64,000 nucleotides of DNA from Chelatococcus asaccharovorans (lineage in GTDB: Bacteria > Pseudomonadota > Alphaproteobacteria > Rhizobiales > Beijerinckiaceae). The translations under genes and the position numbers were made by a program. The notes beneath the pieces are model-generated. The model made no database searches and was not told the origin of the DNA. It saw nothing but the letters and a program-made list of their open reading frames with translations. Of the stretch, positions 15,501-24,636 are shown piece by piece (positions within the stretch are counted from its first letter, which is position 1; every line of letters starts with the position of its first letter). The DNA is taken from positions 186,001-250,000 of the forward strand of contig NZ_QJJK01000011.1 of NCBI RefSeq assembly GCF_003201475.1, given 5' to 3'.

Positions 15501-15959
15501 TCAACATCTGCACCGGACCGAGCTGTAGACAAAGCGGTTGAACGTGTTGATATAAAGGGTCCACATCCAGACTGGGGCCCAAAGGGGGTTCACGCAGATG
15601 TATCCGGGATACAAGGCTCCCCGGGAAAAATCGAGGTAACCATTCGTCCCGGGCCGCAAGATGGCTTTGTACTTGAAGGGACCCGAGGCCGCGATAGGGA
15701 TAATCCCAAGCTGAAAGACGCCGTGGATCAGGTTAAGGAGCATCTCGACACTCCAGAGGGGATGAGAGATTTGGCCAATAAAGCGAAGAATGCCGTCGAT
15801 TTACTTAGAGACGATCCGCAGAATGTCAAAGGCAAAATTGGGGAAATACAGGAATTCGCCGACCGAGCGAAGAGCAAGTCTGACGCAATAGACCAGTCAA
15901 GAGAAAATGAGGGATCTAGAGGCACAGACAAAGCGGACGAAAGATCGGATGATGATTAG
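15501..15959 (+). pseudogene. Orphan C-terminal domain of a polymorphic-type toxin
   Basis: An open frame of about 150 residues with no usable start codon. It begins abruptly (STSAPDRAVDKAVERVDIKG) and contains KGPHPDWGPKGVHADV, the kind of Gly/His/Pro-rich junction found at the start of secreted toxin tips. It then becomes charged and helical and ends in an Asp-rich tail. The stop overlaps the start of the next gene, the usual arrangement of toxin tip and immunity gene. I read it as a displaced C-terminal cassette whose main toxin body has been lost. The toxin type is not recognised. Confidence 0.5.
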
Positions 15960-16458
15960 TAAAGAAATCTCCCCCCCTGTGAGCCCAGGCATTATCGATT
16001 TAGCAGAGACCGTCAGAAGTGGCATTATCTGTGGATTCAGAGCCGGAGATGAAAGGGATAATATTGTCAGAATTTATGGCGGAGGTGACGACCGATGTCA
16101 GGACAAACTGATTCTTTCGTATGGCGATGTTGAGTTCTTCTTCGAGGAGGAACACGATAGACATAGCCTGATGTTTTCTTATATCTACCCTGGACAGTCT
16201 GATTCATCGCGCGTGACTGGTGGTCCGTGTTTTGATATCGATGCACATGGGCTTGCACCGGAAATGATTATCGACCATTTCTTGGGATGGCTCGTCAGCA
16301 ATAAAATATCATTCACATATTCATCGGATCGAGATCTTGAGGATAATAAGTTTATTTCCATAAACGGAAACGCAGAGGCTTGCTTTGGTCTTGCGGAAAA
16401 TGGAAATTACACGTTGCAAAAGATAATGCTGTTCAGCGGATTTCCGCGGAAAACCTAA
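15949..16458 (+). CDS. Probable immunity protein for the adjacent toxin tip
   Basis: A 169-residue acidic, AT-rich protein starting at ATG 15949 or 15952, overlapping the toxin-fragment stop by about 8-11 bases. The sequence is beta-rich with aromatic and acidic residues (GDVEFFFEEEHDRHSLMFSYIYPG), as in many immunity proteins. No specific Imm family is recognised; the call is from position, size and composition. Confidence 0.5.
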   Translation: MMISKEISPPVSPGIIDLAETVRSGIICGFRAGDERDNIVRIYGGGDDRCQDKLILSYGDVEFFFEEEHDRHSLMFSYIYPGQSDSSRVTGGPCFDIDAHGLAPEMIIDHFLGWLVSNKISFTYSSDRDLEDNKFISINGNAEACFGLAENGNYTLQKIMLFSGFPRKT

Positions 16459-16508
16459 TTACAGCAAATGCGTTCTCGGTGCTCAACAGCGCCTTGGGAG
16501 ATGCCACC

Positions 16509-16828
16509 ATGCCCGCCCAACAATTCACCGCACAGATGTACAATGCCTTCCTCGGGCGGGCGCCGGAGCCGAACGGCTATGCCTGGTGGGTCTCCCTCTA
16601 TCCCGGCATGACCGAGACCGCCTTCATCAATGCCTGGGCGGCGACGCCCAGGCGTTGATGAAGGCGGTCGCCAGCGTCTTCGCCGACGGCCCCATCGCCT
16701 GCGTCACCCTCGACAGACAGCCGGTCATCTGCATCAGCGTCAACGGCGATTTGACCTTCTTCGTCACCACCGATTTCGTCCTCACCGGCCTCGGCGCCGC
16801 CACCTTCACGGATTTCGTGTTGGCTTAA
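16509..16828 (+). pseudogene. DUF4214-containing gene broken by a frameshift at a hairpin
   Basis: The 5' part (MPAQQFTAQMYNAFLGRAPEPNG then YAWWVSLYPGMT) has the DUF4214 pattern LGRxPxxxGxxxW. It stops early at FINAWAATPRR. A second frame continues as ALMKAVASVFADGPIACVTLD to a natural end FTDFVLA. The frame change lies at a hairpin with 24-base arms (16617-16668). A GGGAG ribosome site precedes the start. DUF4214 domains occur in large secreted and surface proteins; this looks like the stitched-together remains of one. Confidence 0.55.
16617..16668. repeat. 24-base-arm inverted repeat
   Basis: Left arm 16617-16640 and right arm 16645-16668 are reverse complements with a single mismatch, separated by the loop GCGA. 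Both arms spell ACCGCCTTCATCAA then a variable base then GCCTGGGCG. It sits exactly at the frame break of the DUF4214 gene, so it probably arose by a snap-back duplication during repair. Confidence 0.85.
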
Positions 16829-16938
16829 GGCCGCCCCGGCATGCCCACCTTCCGGCTTCGCAAAACACTTTGTCCTCTGTACCTACGAAACCGACAGCAG
16901 GCCAGATAGACTGCAGGGTCTTTGGAGAGCGCATCATT

Positions 16939-17823
16939 CTAATGCGTCGGTGACTTGCGCGGCGTCACGACCACGGTCGCCGACATGCCAGAGGCGAGTT
17001 GAAGGTCGGGAGGCAGTTGCCCAAGCTTGATGCGGACGGGAATGCGCTGGGCGAGCCGGATCCAGTCGAACTCGGGATCGACCCTGGCCAGAAGACCGCT
17101 CTGGTCGGTTGTGTTGGCGATGGCCCGGCTCACGCCGGCGATTGTTCCATCGATGACCACCCCTCCCGCCATGAGCTCGATCCTGGCAGGGTCGCCTACG
17201 CGGATCGCCGGCAGTTTGGTCTCGACGAAATAGGCATAGACATAGAACGAGTCGCGATCGACGAGCGCCATCGCGGCCTGCCCTGTCGTCACGTAATTGC
17301 CGGTGAACACGTTGAGATTGGTGATCCACCCATCAACTGGCGAGCGCACCTCCGCCCGAGCGAGATTGATTTCCGCCGTCGCGAGGGCCGCCTGCGCCAC
17401 CTCGAGTTCAGCCTGCGCCTCCGCGGCCGAGATCGCCGTGCGTTCCATCATCTGCGGCGAGATGGCCCCGCTGTCGCTGCGCGCGAGGTTGGCATCGCGG
17501 TCGGCTGAATCCTGCGCATATTTCAGCGCTTGCACTTTCGCCGCGACCTCTGCCTTTGCCTGCTCCACAGCGACCCTGAAACGTTCCCGGTCGATGACGA
17601 ACAGCAAGTCACCCTTTTTGATCAATTGGTTATCGACGACATTGACCGACGATACGAGGCCGGACACGTCCGGAGCGATCTCGACGACATTGGCCAGCAC
17701 GCGAGCGTCGCGGGTCCATGGCGCCAGCGTGTAATACGCCCAAAGCCGCCAGCCGACGACGAGCGCGCCGACGACAACAAGGCACGTCATTCCGACCCTT
17801 ACAACCGGCAGTCCCAGTCTCAT
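16939..17823 (-). CDS. aaeA: HlyD-family periplasmic adaptor of aromatic-acid efflux pump
   Basis: A 294-residue membrane-fusion protein like AaeA of the p-hydroxybenzoate efflux system. An N-terminal anchor (residues about 8-30) is followed by APWTRDARVLANVVEIAPDVSG, the family's barrel-sandwich start. An alpha-hairpin (VAVEQAKAEVAAKVQALKY) follows, then SPVDGWITNLNVFTGNYV and a C-terminal beta-barrel. The start overlaps the stop of the DUF1656 gene (ATGA) and has a GGGAGGA ribosome site. It is third in the aaeB-aaeX-aaeA-type operon. Confidence 0.9.
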   Translation of the reverse strand: MRLGLPVVRVGMTCLVVVGALVVGWRLWAYYTLAPWTRDARVLANVVEIAPDVSGLVSSVNVVDNQLIKKGDLLFVIDRERFRVAVEQAKAEVAAKVQALKYAQDSADRDANLARSDSGAISPQMMERTAISAAEAQAELEVAQAALATAEINLARAEVRSPVDGWITNLNVFTGNYVTTGQAAMALVDRDSFYVYAYFVETKLPAIRVGDPARIELMAGGVVIDGTIAGVSRAIANTTDQSGLLARVDPEFDWIRLAQRIPVRIKLGQLPPDLQLASGMSATVVVTPRKSPTH

Positions 17824-18059
17824 CCCTGTCCTCCCCCAACGGCCGGCAAGCCTAGGATGATCATGCCGAGCATGATGACGTAGAGCGCTGTGTCAAAAAG
17901 CGGCCTGTGCCAAATCAGGCGGTAGAAGTCCGCCACGCCCAGCAGCCAACGCAGGGCGAGGAAAGGCAACAGCGTGACGACCGCCCACATCATGAATGGC
18001 GGAAGGTAGAAGCCGAAGGCCTCGGGTGTGTAGAAGGCAGCGGTCGACATGGAGGGCAC
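17820..18059 (-). CDS. aaeX: AaeX-like DUF1656 small membrane protein
   Basis: A 79-residue protein with two hydrophobic segments and the DUF1656 pattern: FYLPPFMMWAVVTLLPFLALRWLL, then W-H-R-P-L-F-D-T-A-L-Y. Such proteins accompany AaeA and AaeB pumps. A GTG start at 18059 is preferred because GGAGG lies eight bases upstream; ATG 18050 is the alternative. It sits four bases after the pump gene and overlaps aaeA. Confidence 0.88.
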   Translation of the reverse strand: MPSMSTAAFYTPEAFGFYLPPFMMWAVVTLLPFLALRWLLGVADFYRLIWHRPLFDTALYVIMLGMIILGLPAVGGGQG

Positions 18060-18062
18060 GGC

Positions 18063-20195
18063 TCACGCCTCCACAGGAGGACGGGCGAAAAACGCCCGGT
18101 CGATGTCGAACCGATCCGCGATGAACCGCAGCGAGGCACCGGCGCGGATGACCAGAGCCGCCGACGGGCCAGGTTCCAGCGGAAGCGCACCGAGAGTGTC
18201 GCGTGCCGATCGCGTCATGCGTTCGGCGTCAGTAAGTCGTGCGGCCTGCTTTTCGCCGGCGCGCGACAAGGCCTCCAGCGCTGTGGCGAAACTGTCCAGG
18301 AAGTCGCCGAGAACGGCCGCGGCCTCCGGCGCCAGGTCTGGCGACTGCTTCACGCGATTGAGACGGCCGAGCTCCAGGCTCATGGAGGCCGCGCCGAGTG
18401 CGCCGCGAAGAAAGTCCTCATCGCCCGGCCGGTCGAGGGACAGGCGCGGCAGCAGTTCCGCCAGCATGTCGATCATCGCAGTGAGAGTTTTGCGCTCATG
18501 GCGCGTGCCGCGCGCCGCATCCGGAAGCATGCGGCCGACCGCCTGTCTCCAGAAGCGCACGCGGTTCGCCATCGAGGTCACGGGAAGCAGCGCTATCAGG
18601 CCGAGACATGCCGAAACACCCAGGACAAAGGCCATGTTGGAATTGAAGAAAGTCAGGTCGTTGGGCTGGAACCTGTTGCCGGTGCCAAGCTGCGCGCCGA
18701 TGAAGCCCGCGAACATGACGCCTGACCACATGGTTTGTGGTGTGCCCGCCATGAGCCCGCCCGGTATCAGGAGGGCGATTAGAAGGAGAGCCAGCGCCTC
18801 GAACCCCTCGATCCGCGGTAGAACGAGGACCATGGCACAATAGGAGACGGCAATGGCGAGAACGGTCCATAGCATGACCCGCAGGCCAAGCTTGCCAGGC
18901 TGATCCTGGTTGACCGCGAAGAACAACGCGAGCCCCATGCCGGTCATCGCGGTGAAGCCGTATTCCCACCCGGTCGCGGCCCAGACGACGCAGCCGAGAA
19001 TGATCGCCAGTGCGGCGCGGGCTCCGATCAGCGCCGCCTCGACATGTGAAGAGGAGGCCAAGGCTTCGAGAGGCCGCCTTGTGCTGGGCGCGTGCCGCCG
19101 GCGCAAGCTTGCCGCCTCGCTCGCCATGACCATCGAGAGGCCATGCAGCAGGTCTCCGGTGCGATGGAGGATCAGCACGCCGTCGGTCAGGGTCTCGAAG
19201 GGAACGCGACCCGCAAGCGTTTCCAGCCCCGTCGCGGCGGTGCCGAGGCTGGCCCGTGTCTTCAGCAATGCGGCGCGCACCCGGTGCGGATCGGCAAACG
19301 CCTTCGGGTCATCGGCGATAAACTGAAGGATCTTCGCCGTTTCATCCAGGGCAGGCTGCATATGCGCAATGACGGGCGCCGAAGCGTCGCCCTTGAAGTC
19401 ATCGATACGCGTGTAGAGCCCTCTCGCCACGGCGAGAACACCGAGGAACTCGCGGACCGCCCGACGCATCAGCACGTCATCGGCGCGCATCTCCGGTGCT
19501 TCGAACATTGCATAGGAGCGAAGGGCATCAAAGCCGACGATCTTTTCCACCATGGCGCGTCGAAGCGCCGCAAAGGTTTCGGGTGGCGTTCCACGACGCA
19601 AGGCTACCGCGCCATAGTGGCTGAGATCACCGAAAAGGCGCGCCATCTGTTCGCGGAGCAGAACGCCCGCATAGCGCGGCATCACCAACACTGTTGCCGC
19701 TGTCGCACAGGCGATACCGATGATGATTTCGCCCGTACGATCGAACGCGATCGACCAAGCCTGCAGCGGATTCGCTGCGCCTTCCAACGCAACGAGAAGT
19801 GCCGTGTAGCCCGCAAGCATCCAGCCGTAGGACGCATAGTTGCGCAGCCGGGCGGCAACATAGAATGACGCGCCCAGCCAGAGCGCCACAGCGGCCACCA
19901 GTGGGATGGGCGCCTGCGCGTAGAGGGCGAGAATGACGAGCCCCACACAAGCACCGGCAATGGTGCCGATGATCCGATAGGTGCTCTTGGCGAGCGCCCC
20001 GCCGGCCGTGGGCTGCGCCAGCAGATAGACCGTCAGAATCGACCATTGCGGATCCTGCATCTCCAGCCAGTAGGCAATCGCGAGGGCCACCACGCCGGCA
20101 ACTGCCGTGCGTAGTGCAAACACCCAGTTGCGCCAGCTGAGGTCCACGGCGAAGAACGGCCAGAGGCTGGAGCTGGAGGTCTCGGTCACACTCAT
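18063..20195 (-). CDS. aaeB: FUSC-family aromatic-acid efflux permease
   Basis: A 710-residue inner-membrane protein of the FUSC/AaeB type. It has two hydrophobic blocks (residues about 25-170 and 375-510) separated and followed by cytoplasmic domains. The first block shows the family sequence QDPQWSILTVYLLAQPTAGG. The second repeats the pattern with VWAATGWEYGFTAMTGMGLAL. With AaeX and AaeA it should form a pump for hydroxylated aromatic acids. It is the first gene of the operon; the aromatic-hydroxylase cluster is divergent, which supports a common substrate class. Confidence 0.92.
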   Translation of the reverse strand: MSVTETSSSSLWPFFAVDLSWRNWVFALRTAVAGVVALAIAYWLEMQDPQWSILTVYLLAQPTAGGALAKSTYRIIGTIAGACVGLVILALYAQAPIPLVAAVALWLGASFYVAARLRNYASYGWMLAGYTALLVALEGAANPLQAWSIAFDRTGEIIIGIACATAATVLVMPRYAGVLLREQMARLFGDLSHYGAVALRRGTPPETFAALRRAMVEKIVGFDALRSYAMFEAPEMRADDVLMRRAVREFLGVLAVARGLYTRIDDFKGDASAPVIAHMQPALDETAKILQFIADDPKAFADPHRVRAALLKTRASLGTAATGLETLAGRVPFETLTDGVLILHRTGDLLHGLSMVMASEAASLRRRHAPSTRRPLEALASSSHVEAALIGARAALAIILGCVVWAATGWEYGFTAMTGMGLALFFAVNQDQPGKLGLRVMLWTVLAIAVSYCAMVLVLPRIEGFEALALLLIALLIPGGLMAGTPQTMWSGVMFAGFIGAQLGTGNRFQPNDLTFFNSNMAFVLGVSACLGLIALLPVTSMANRVRFWRQAVGRMLPDAARGTRHERKTLTAMIDMLAELLPRLSLDRPGDEDFLRGALGAASMSLELGRLNRVKQSPDLAPEAAAVLGDFLDSFATALEALSRAGEKQAARLTDAERMTRSARDTLGALPLEPGPSAALVIRAGASLRFIADRFDIDRAFFARPPVEA

Positions 20196-20839
20196 AGTGC
20201 GTATCCAATGATCGGCTATGACAGCATCGAGCGTAGCATAGCCTCATGATTATCATTGCGACCCATTGGCTTGCCCCGTGACTGTCAGGGTGACTTCTAT
20301 GACACCCCGCACTGGATCGCTTAGCAAATATACCGTGGCTTGACTACTTCGATGGTGGCTCGGCCCTGGAAGAACTGTTGGGCTTTTTTGAAACCGATGG
20401 AGCAAACTCCAGTGCTGACGGAGAATTCATCCTCCTCCGGAGGCAGATACATTGTAAAAAAGGGCCTTGCCATCGCCATTACCAGTATGGCTCACAAGAT
20501 CGACAATGCATGAGGTTGAAACGGGCCACCCATTGGCGCAGCCTCCTCCCCCGCACGTTCGCACTGTCATCCAGTATCCTGTCTGCTCAACCTGGACGTC
20601 GCCACACCATTGCACCCGTGAAATCTCGATCCCATCCCCAGTTCTGAGGATAGACGCAGGCTGCATCCTTCAATAAGGTGGCATCACATCCGTTGCGGCA
20701 ACAAGCCATAGGACTTCACGGTCCATCTCTGGACGGCGATGAATTCTGAAAGACCTGTGGGCCGAAGTCCACAGGAAGGTGATGCCCGGGTGATGCAAGA
20801 AAATGCCGCCCCTGGCGCGGACTGAGGAGGGACAAAGAC
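20196..20839. other. Intergenic region between efflux operon and rubredoxin cluster
   Basis: About 640 bases with no convincing gene. It should hold the promoters of the two divergent operons. A hairpin CCTGTGG-N8-CCACAGG lies at 20754-20775, about 65 bases before the rubredoxin start. No regulator gene is adjacent. Confidence 0.5.
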
Positions 20840-21058
20840 ATGAATCCAGAACCTTTCATGCGGCTGATGTGCCTTGGCTGCGGTTTTTCCTACGATGAAG
20901 CACTGGGACTGCCCGAGCACGGCCTCGCCCCCGGAACGCGCTGGGCCGACATTCCCGAGACCTGGGTTTGCCCCGACTGCGGGACCCCGAAGCACATGTT
21001 CGAGATGGTGTTCATCGGCTATGCCGAGGGTGGCTCCGATCTCGCCAGCGCCGCATAA
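20840..21058 (+). CDS. Rubredoxin
   Basis: A 72-residue rubredoxin. The two iron-binding pairs are in [14 protein letters not shown] and [10 protein letters not shown], with the usual 'W-x-D-I-P' before the second pair. A GAGGAGGG ribosome site precedes the ATG. Rubredoxins pass single electrons to oxygenases or reductases. Here it heads a cluster with a cupin, a tautomerase and an HpaB-type hydroxylase, so it may feed that hydroxylase or another enzyme of the pathway. Confidence 0.92.
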   Translation: MNPEPFMRLMCLGCGFSYDEALGLPEHGLAPGTRWADIPETWVCPDCGTPKHMFEMVFIGYAEGGSDLASAA

Positions 21059-21084
21059 GCCCCACCGATCAGGAGCCACTCACA

Positions 21085-21894
21085 ATGAGCAAGTCATTCA
21101 TCATCCGCGACCATGAACGCGGCCATGACACGATCCGGTCTGACGGCACCCGTTCGTCCTATATTGCAGGGCATCCGGATGGCTTCGTTACCCGTGCATC
21201 AAGCTTCAACTTTCACGACTACCAGAGCGGCCGTCCAGGGTTCGGTCCAGTCCGCGTATTTGGCGACGAGATCTTCCACGGCGCAGGTTGCGGTTACAAT
21301 ATGCATCCGCACCACAACTTCGTGATCTGCGCCTTCGTGTTCGAGGGGCAGCTTACGCATATCAATACGGCCGGCGAAGGCATGGTCGATCAGCTGAGAG
21401 CCGGCGACTACTACGTCTTCTCAGCGGGTTCAGGCGGCAAGCATTCAGAACTCAGCGTCACGTCGGAAGACATGCACGCAATCTATCTCTGGTTGATGCC
21501 CAGGCAGCTTTTTTTGCCGCCTACCTATCATCGCGCCCATTTCGACTATCGCAGACGCCGCAACACGATCGTGCAGCTTGTCGGCGACGCCGACACGGCC
21601 CTACCGATCCCACAGGACCTGCGCGTCTCTCGACTGATGGCGGATGCGGGCCGCAGCTTCACCTACACGCTCCGCTCCAGGGGACACGGCGCTTACATTT
21701 TCGTCCGAGAAGGCTCTGCTACAGTTGACGGCGTCGCACTTGGTCGGCGTGACAGCGCGGGCTTCTCGGATCGCGACGATCCAGCCATCACAATCGACAT
21801 CGGTGAGGATGACAGCGACATCATCGTGGTCGAGACAATCATGATCGATGACGACAACATCAAGGCATGGGAGCACGATCATGCTGGCCACTGA
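21085..21894 (+). CDS. Pirin-like bicupin protein
   Basis: A 269-residue cupin. The start at 21085 follows AGGAG, 26 bases after the rubredoxin stop. The segment MHPHHNFVICAFVFEGQLTHIN, then LRAGDYYVFSAGSGGKHSE, matches the pirin metal-binding cupin (HPHxxFE.. and AGxGxxHSE). Pirin proteins include quercetin-dioxygenase-like enzymes, so an aromatic or flavonoid ring-cleavage role is possible. Confidence 0.75.
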   Translation: MSKSFIIRDHERGHDTIRSDGTRSSYIAGHPDGFVTRASSFNFHDYQSGRPGFGPVRVFGDEIFHGAGCGYNMHPHHNFVICAFVFEGQLTHINTAGEGMVDQLRAGDYYVFSAGSGGKHSELSVTSEDMHAIYLWLMPRQLFLPPTYHRAHFDYRRRRNTIVQLVGDADTALPIPQDLRVSRLMADAGRSFTYTLRSRGHGAYIFVREGSATVDGVALGRRDSAGFSDRDDPAITIDIGEDDSDIIVVETIMIDDDNIKAWEHDHAGH

Positions 21895-22082
21895 TCGCGA
21901 CCGGGGCATTCCGTTGCAGCGCGGGAAGCTCCCAAGAACAGCGGTGCGTGGGCCGACGAAGCTGAACGCAGCTTCCTCGCCTTGTCCGTATCGCGCGCGT
22001 TGCACGTCTCCGATCCGCCACGGCGACCGGACCAATCCGGCTTGTCCCGGCAGCGTGCCCGCCAAGAGGAGAGGGAACTGAC

Positions 22083-22646
22083 ATGCCCATTATGAACGTG
22101 AGCTACCGTGCCGGCGACCTTGACAAGACGATGAAGGCAGATCTCGCGAAGCGGTTGACCGACGTTCTGGTCACGATGGAGGGCGGCGCCAATACGCATG
22201 GTGGACGCGCTTTCGCCTGGGTTCTCTTCAGCGAACGACCGAGCGAAGACTGGTGGGTTGGCGGCGAAACCGATAACAGCTTTATCTCCCCGCCTGGATG
22301 TTTTCTCGTTCATGTGACCATTCCGGAAGGCTATATGAACGCCAGCCACAAGCATGACGTCCACCTGTCGGTCAATGCGGCCATACGCGCCGCGACCGGC
22401 ACGACCGATCCTGCCGCGACCGGTGCCAGCATCCTTGTCGTCATCGCTGAGGTGCCTGAAGGTAACTGGGGTTGTGCTGGCCAGACAATCAGCTTGGAAA
22501 ATATTGCTGACTCGGTTGGCCTCTCAAAGACCGGCGATCGATACGCTTGGGTGCAGGCGTACTTCTCCGCCAAAGCGCGTATGCTGTCAGCCTATGACTA
22601 CCCCAAAGATATCGGCGGGCTTCTCCCCAGTATGTCTCGGGACTAG
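22083..22646 (+). CDS. Tautomerase-superfamily protein (4-oxalocrotonate tautomerase-like)
   Basis: A 187-residue protein beginning MPIMNV, so Pro2 would become the catalytic N-terminal proline after Met removal. A GAGGAGAGGGA ribosome site lies upstream. It is about three times the size of the classic 62-residue tautomerase, so it is either a fused two-unit form or has an extra domain; a second 'VHLSVNAAIRAATG' helix fits the fused form. It would act on an unsaturated ring-cleavage product. Same strand and cluster as the cupin and hydroxylase. Confidence 0.75.
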   Translation: MPIMNVSYRAGDLDKTMKADLAKRLTDVLVTMEGGANTHGGRAFAWVLFSERPSEDWWVGGETDNSFISPPGCFLVHVTIPEGYMNASHKHDVHLSVNAAIRAATGTTDPAATGASILVVIAEVPEGNWGCAGQTISLENIADSVGLSKTGDRYAWVQAYFSAKARMLSAYDYPKDIGGLLPSMSRD

Positions 22647-23038
22647 GGTCACGCCGAATATATTTGTCAAATGAACCGGCACGGCGCTGAAGACGCAAAG
22701 CTGAGCCAGGTGCCGAGCCAGCTTTTCATATCGCAACCAATGCTTGTGCGAACATGACCAGCGATTGGTACATTACTTTTGTTCAGGTGGAAACGGCGGC
22801 GTGAACCACGAGGCATCGAGTGGATATTCCGGCGGCTCGGCTTCAAGACCCTGAGCGTTCCTGCGTTCCATAGCGCGCGAAGTACCTGGGCAATGATGAT
22901 GACGAGGGTGGCCTACCCCAGCTTCCTTCGGGATACCCGCCCCGCCAGCGCCAAATAGCCAGTTTTCGTGTTTCAAGTGGAAACGAATCTATCCCCCTCG
23001 GCTTGTATCCAGCCGCCAAGCTTTGGATAGGAGAGAAC
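22647..23038. other. Intergenic region before the HpaB-type gene
   Basis: About 390 bases with no credible gene. A short direct repeat (AGGTGGAAACG and AAGTGGAAACG) lies at about 22784 and 22975. Probably a promoter region for the hydroxylase. Confidence 0.4.
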
Positions 23039-24574
23039 ATGCTGGCCGAGGACCATCGCGCCTCGAAGTTGAGGCCCTTCACAGGCGAGGAATACCTGGC
23101 AACCCTGCGCGATGAGCGCGAGGTCTACATCAACGGCGAACGGATCCGCGACGTCACGGCGCATCCGTCCATGCGCAACGCGGCGCGATCGATCGCGCGA
23201 ATGTATGATGCTCTGCATGAGGCTCGGGCAAAAGACATTTTGACGGCGCCGACTGATACCGGATCGGGAGGGTACACGCATCGCTACTTCCGCGCGGCCC
23301 ACTCGTCAGCAGACTTGGTTGCCCAGCAGGGGGCGATCGCCGAATGGGCACGCATGTCCTATGGTTGGATGGGCCGTACCGCCGACTATAAGGCTGCGCT
23401 CATGAATACGCTCGGTGCGAATGCCGACTGGTACGGTCCCTTCAAGGACAATGCCCGGACCTGGCACAGGCGCGCTCAAGAATCCGTGCTGTTCATGAAT
23501 CATGCGATAGTTAATCCTCCAGTCGATCGCCACAAGCCGGCAGATGCCGTGAAGGACGTCTTCGTCCATATTACGCGGGAGACGGATGCTGGAATCTACT
23601 TGTCTGGCGCCAAGGTTGTGGCGACCTCCTCCGCGTTAACACACTACAACTTCCTGGCCCAGAGTTCGGCAGGGATGAGCGACGACCCCTCGATGGCGGT
23701 GATGTTCATCCTTCCACTGAACGCGCCGGGTGTGAAGATTTTTTGCCGAACATCCTACGAGCAGACGGCCAGCGTGACAGCCGATCCGTTCGATTATCCC
23801 CTCTCCTCACGCTTCGACGAGAATGACGCTATCCTCGTCCTCGACGACGTCTTCGTGCCATGGGACGACGTCCTGGTGCTTCGTGACCAACCCAGGATCG
23901 CATCTTTCCATCTGGGCTCGGGCTTCCTGCAAGGCTACTGTTTCCAGGGCTGCACACGCCTCGCCGTGAAGATGGATTTTCTCGCCGGATTGCTGGCCAA
24001 GGCGTTGCGCGCCACGGGCGGTGACGCATTCCGGAGCAATCAGGCCATTCTCGGCGAAGTGATCGCGATTCGACATCAGTTCTGGGCATTCTCGAATGCG
24101 ATGGCTTACAACCCCGCTCACTGGGTGAACGGCGCCGTTCTACCGAACCTGGAGGCGGCACTTTGCTATCGCACCTTCATGTCGGAGGCCTATCCAAAGG
24201 TGATCGACATGATCCGCCGCTCTGTTGCTTCTGCCCTGATCTACCTGCCTTCTTCCGTGCGAGACTTTGCCAATCCGCACATCGATCGATATCTGGCGCA
24301 ATACGTGCGCGGCTCGAACGGCATCGGCCATATTGAGCGCATCAAGATCATGAAGCTGCTGTGGGATGCGACCGGCACCGAGTTCGCCGGCCGGCACGCT
24401 CTCTACGAACTCAACTATGCCGGGGCGCCCGAGGAAGTCCGCGTGCAGGTCTTGAGGAACGCCGAGGGCAGCGGATGCCTAGCGGACATGGAAGCTCTCG
24501 TTGACCGGTGCATGGCTGACTATGACGAAAAGGGATGGACCGGGACTACCTGGCCTCAATGGCCGCAGCACTGA
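23039..24574 (+). CDS. HpaB-type FADH2-dependent aromatic hydroxylase
   Basis: A 511-residue member of the 4-hydroxyphenylacetate 3-monooxygenase (HpaB) family. The start at 23039 follows AGGAGAG. Family blocks include TGEEYLATLRDEREVYINGERI, HITRETDAGIYLSGAKVVATSS, DDVFVPWDDVLV, and the C-terminal LPSSVRDFANPHIDRYL. These enzymes take FADH2 from a separate reductase (HpaC). No HpaC-like gene lies in the cluster, but a rubredoxin does. It probably hydroxylates a phenolic acid, consistent with the aae-type efflux operon nearby. Confidence 0.9.
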   Translation: MLAEDHRASKLRPFTGEEYLATLRDEREVYINGERIRDVTAHPSMRNAARSIARMYDALHEARAKDILTAPTDTGSGGYTHRYFRAAHSSADLVAQQGAIAEWARMSYGWMGRTADYKAALMNTLGANADWYGPFKDNARTWHRRAQESVLFMNHAIVNPPVDRHKPADAVKDVFVHITRETDAGIYLSGAKVVATSSALTHYNFLAQSSAGMSDDPSMAVMFILPLNAPGVKIFCRTSYEQTASVTADPFDYPLSSRFDENDAILVLDDVFVPWDDVLVLRDQPRIASFHLGSGFLQGYCFQGCTRLAVKMDFLAGLLAKALRATGGDAFRSNQAILGEVIAIRHQFWAFSNAMAYNPAHWVNGAVLPNLEAALCYRTFMSEAYPKVIDMIRRSVASALIYLPSSVRDFANPHIDRYLAQYVRGSNGIGHIERIKIMKLLWDATGTEFAGRHALYELNYAGAPEEVRVQVLRNAEGSGCLADMEALVDRCMADYDEKGWTGTTWPQWPQH

Positions 24575-24636
24575 GTGTGAAGCGGCCATGGCGGGAACCT
24601 TCCGGACCGATAGTTCTTCGTTTGAGCGGGAAGCAG

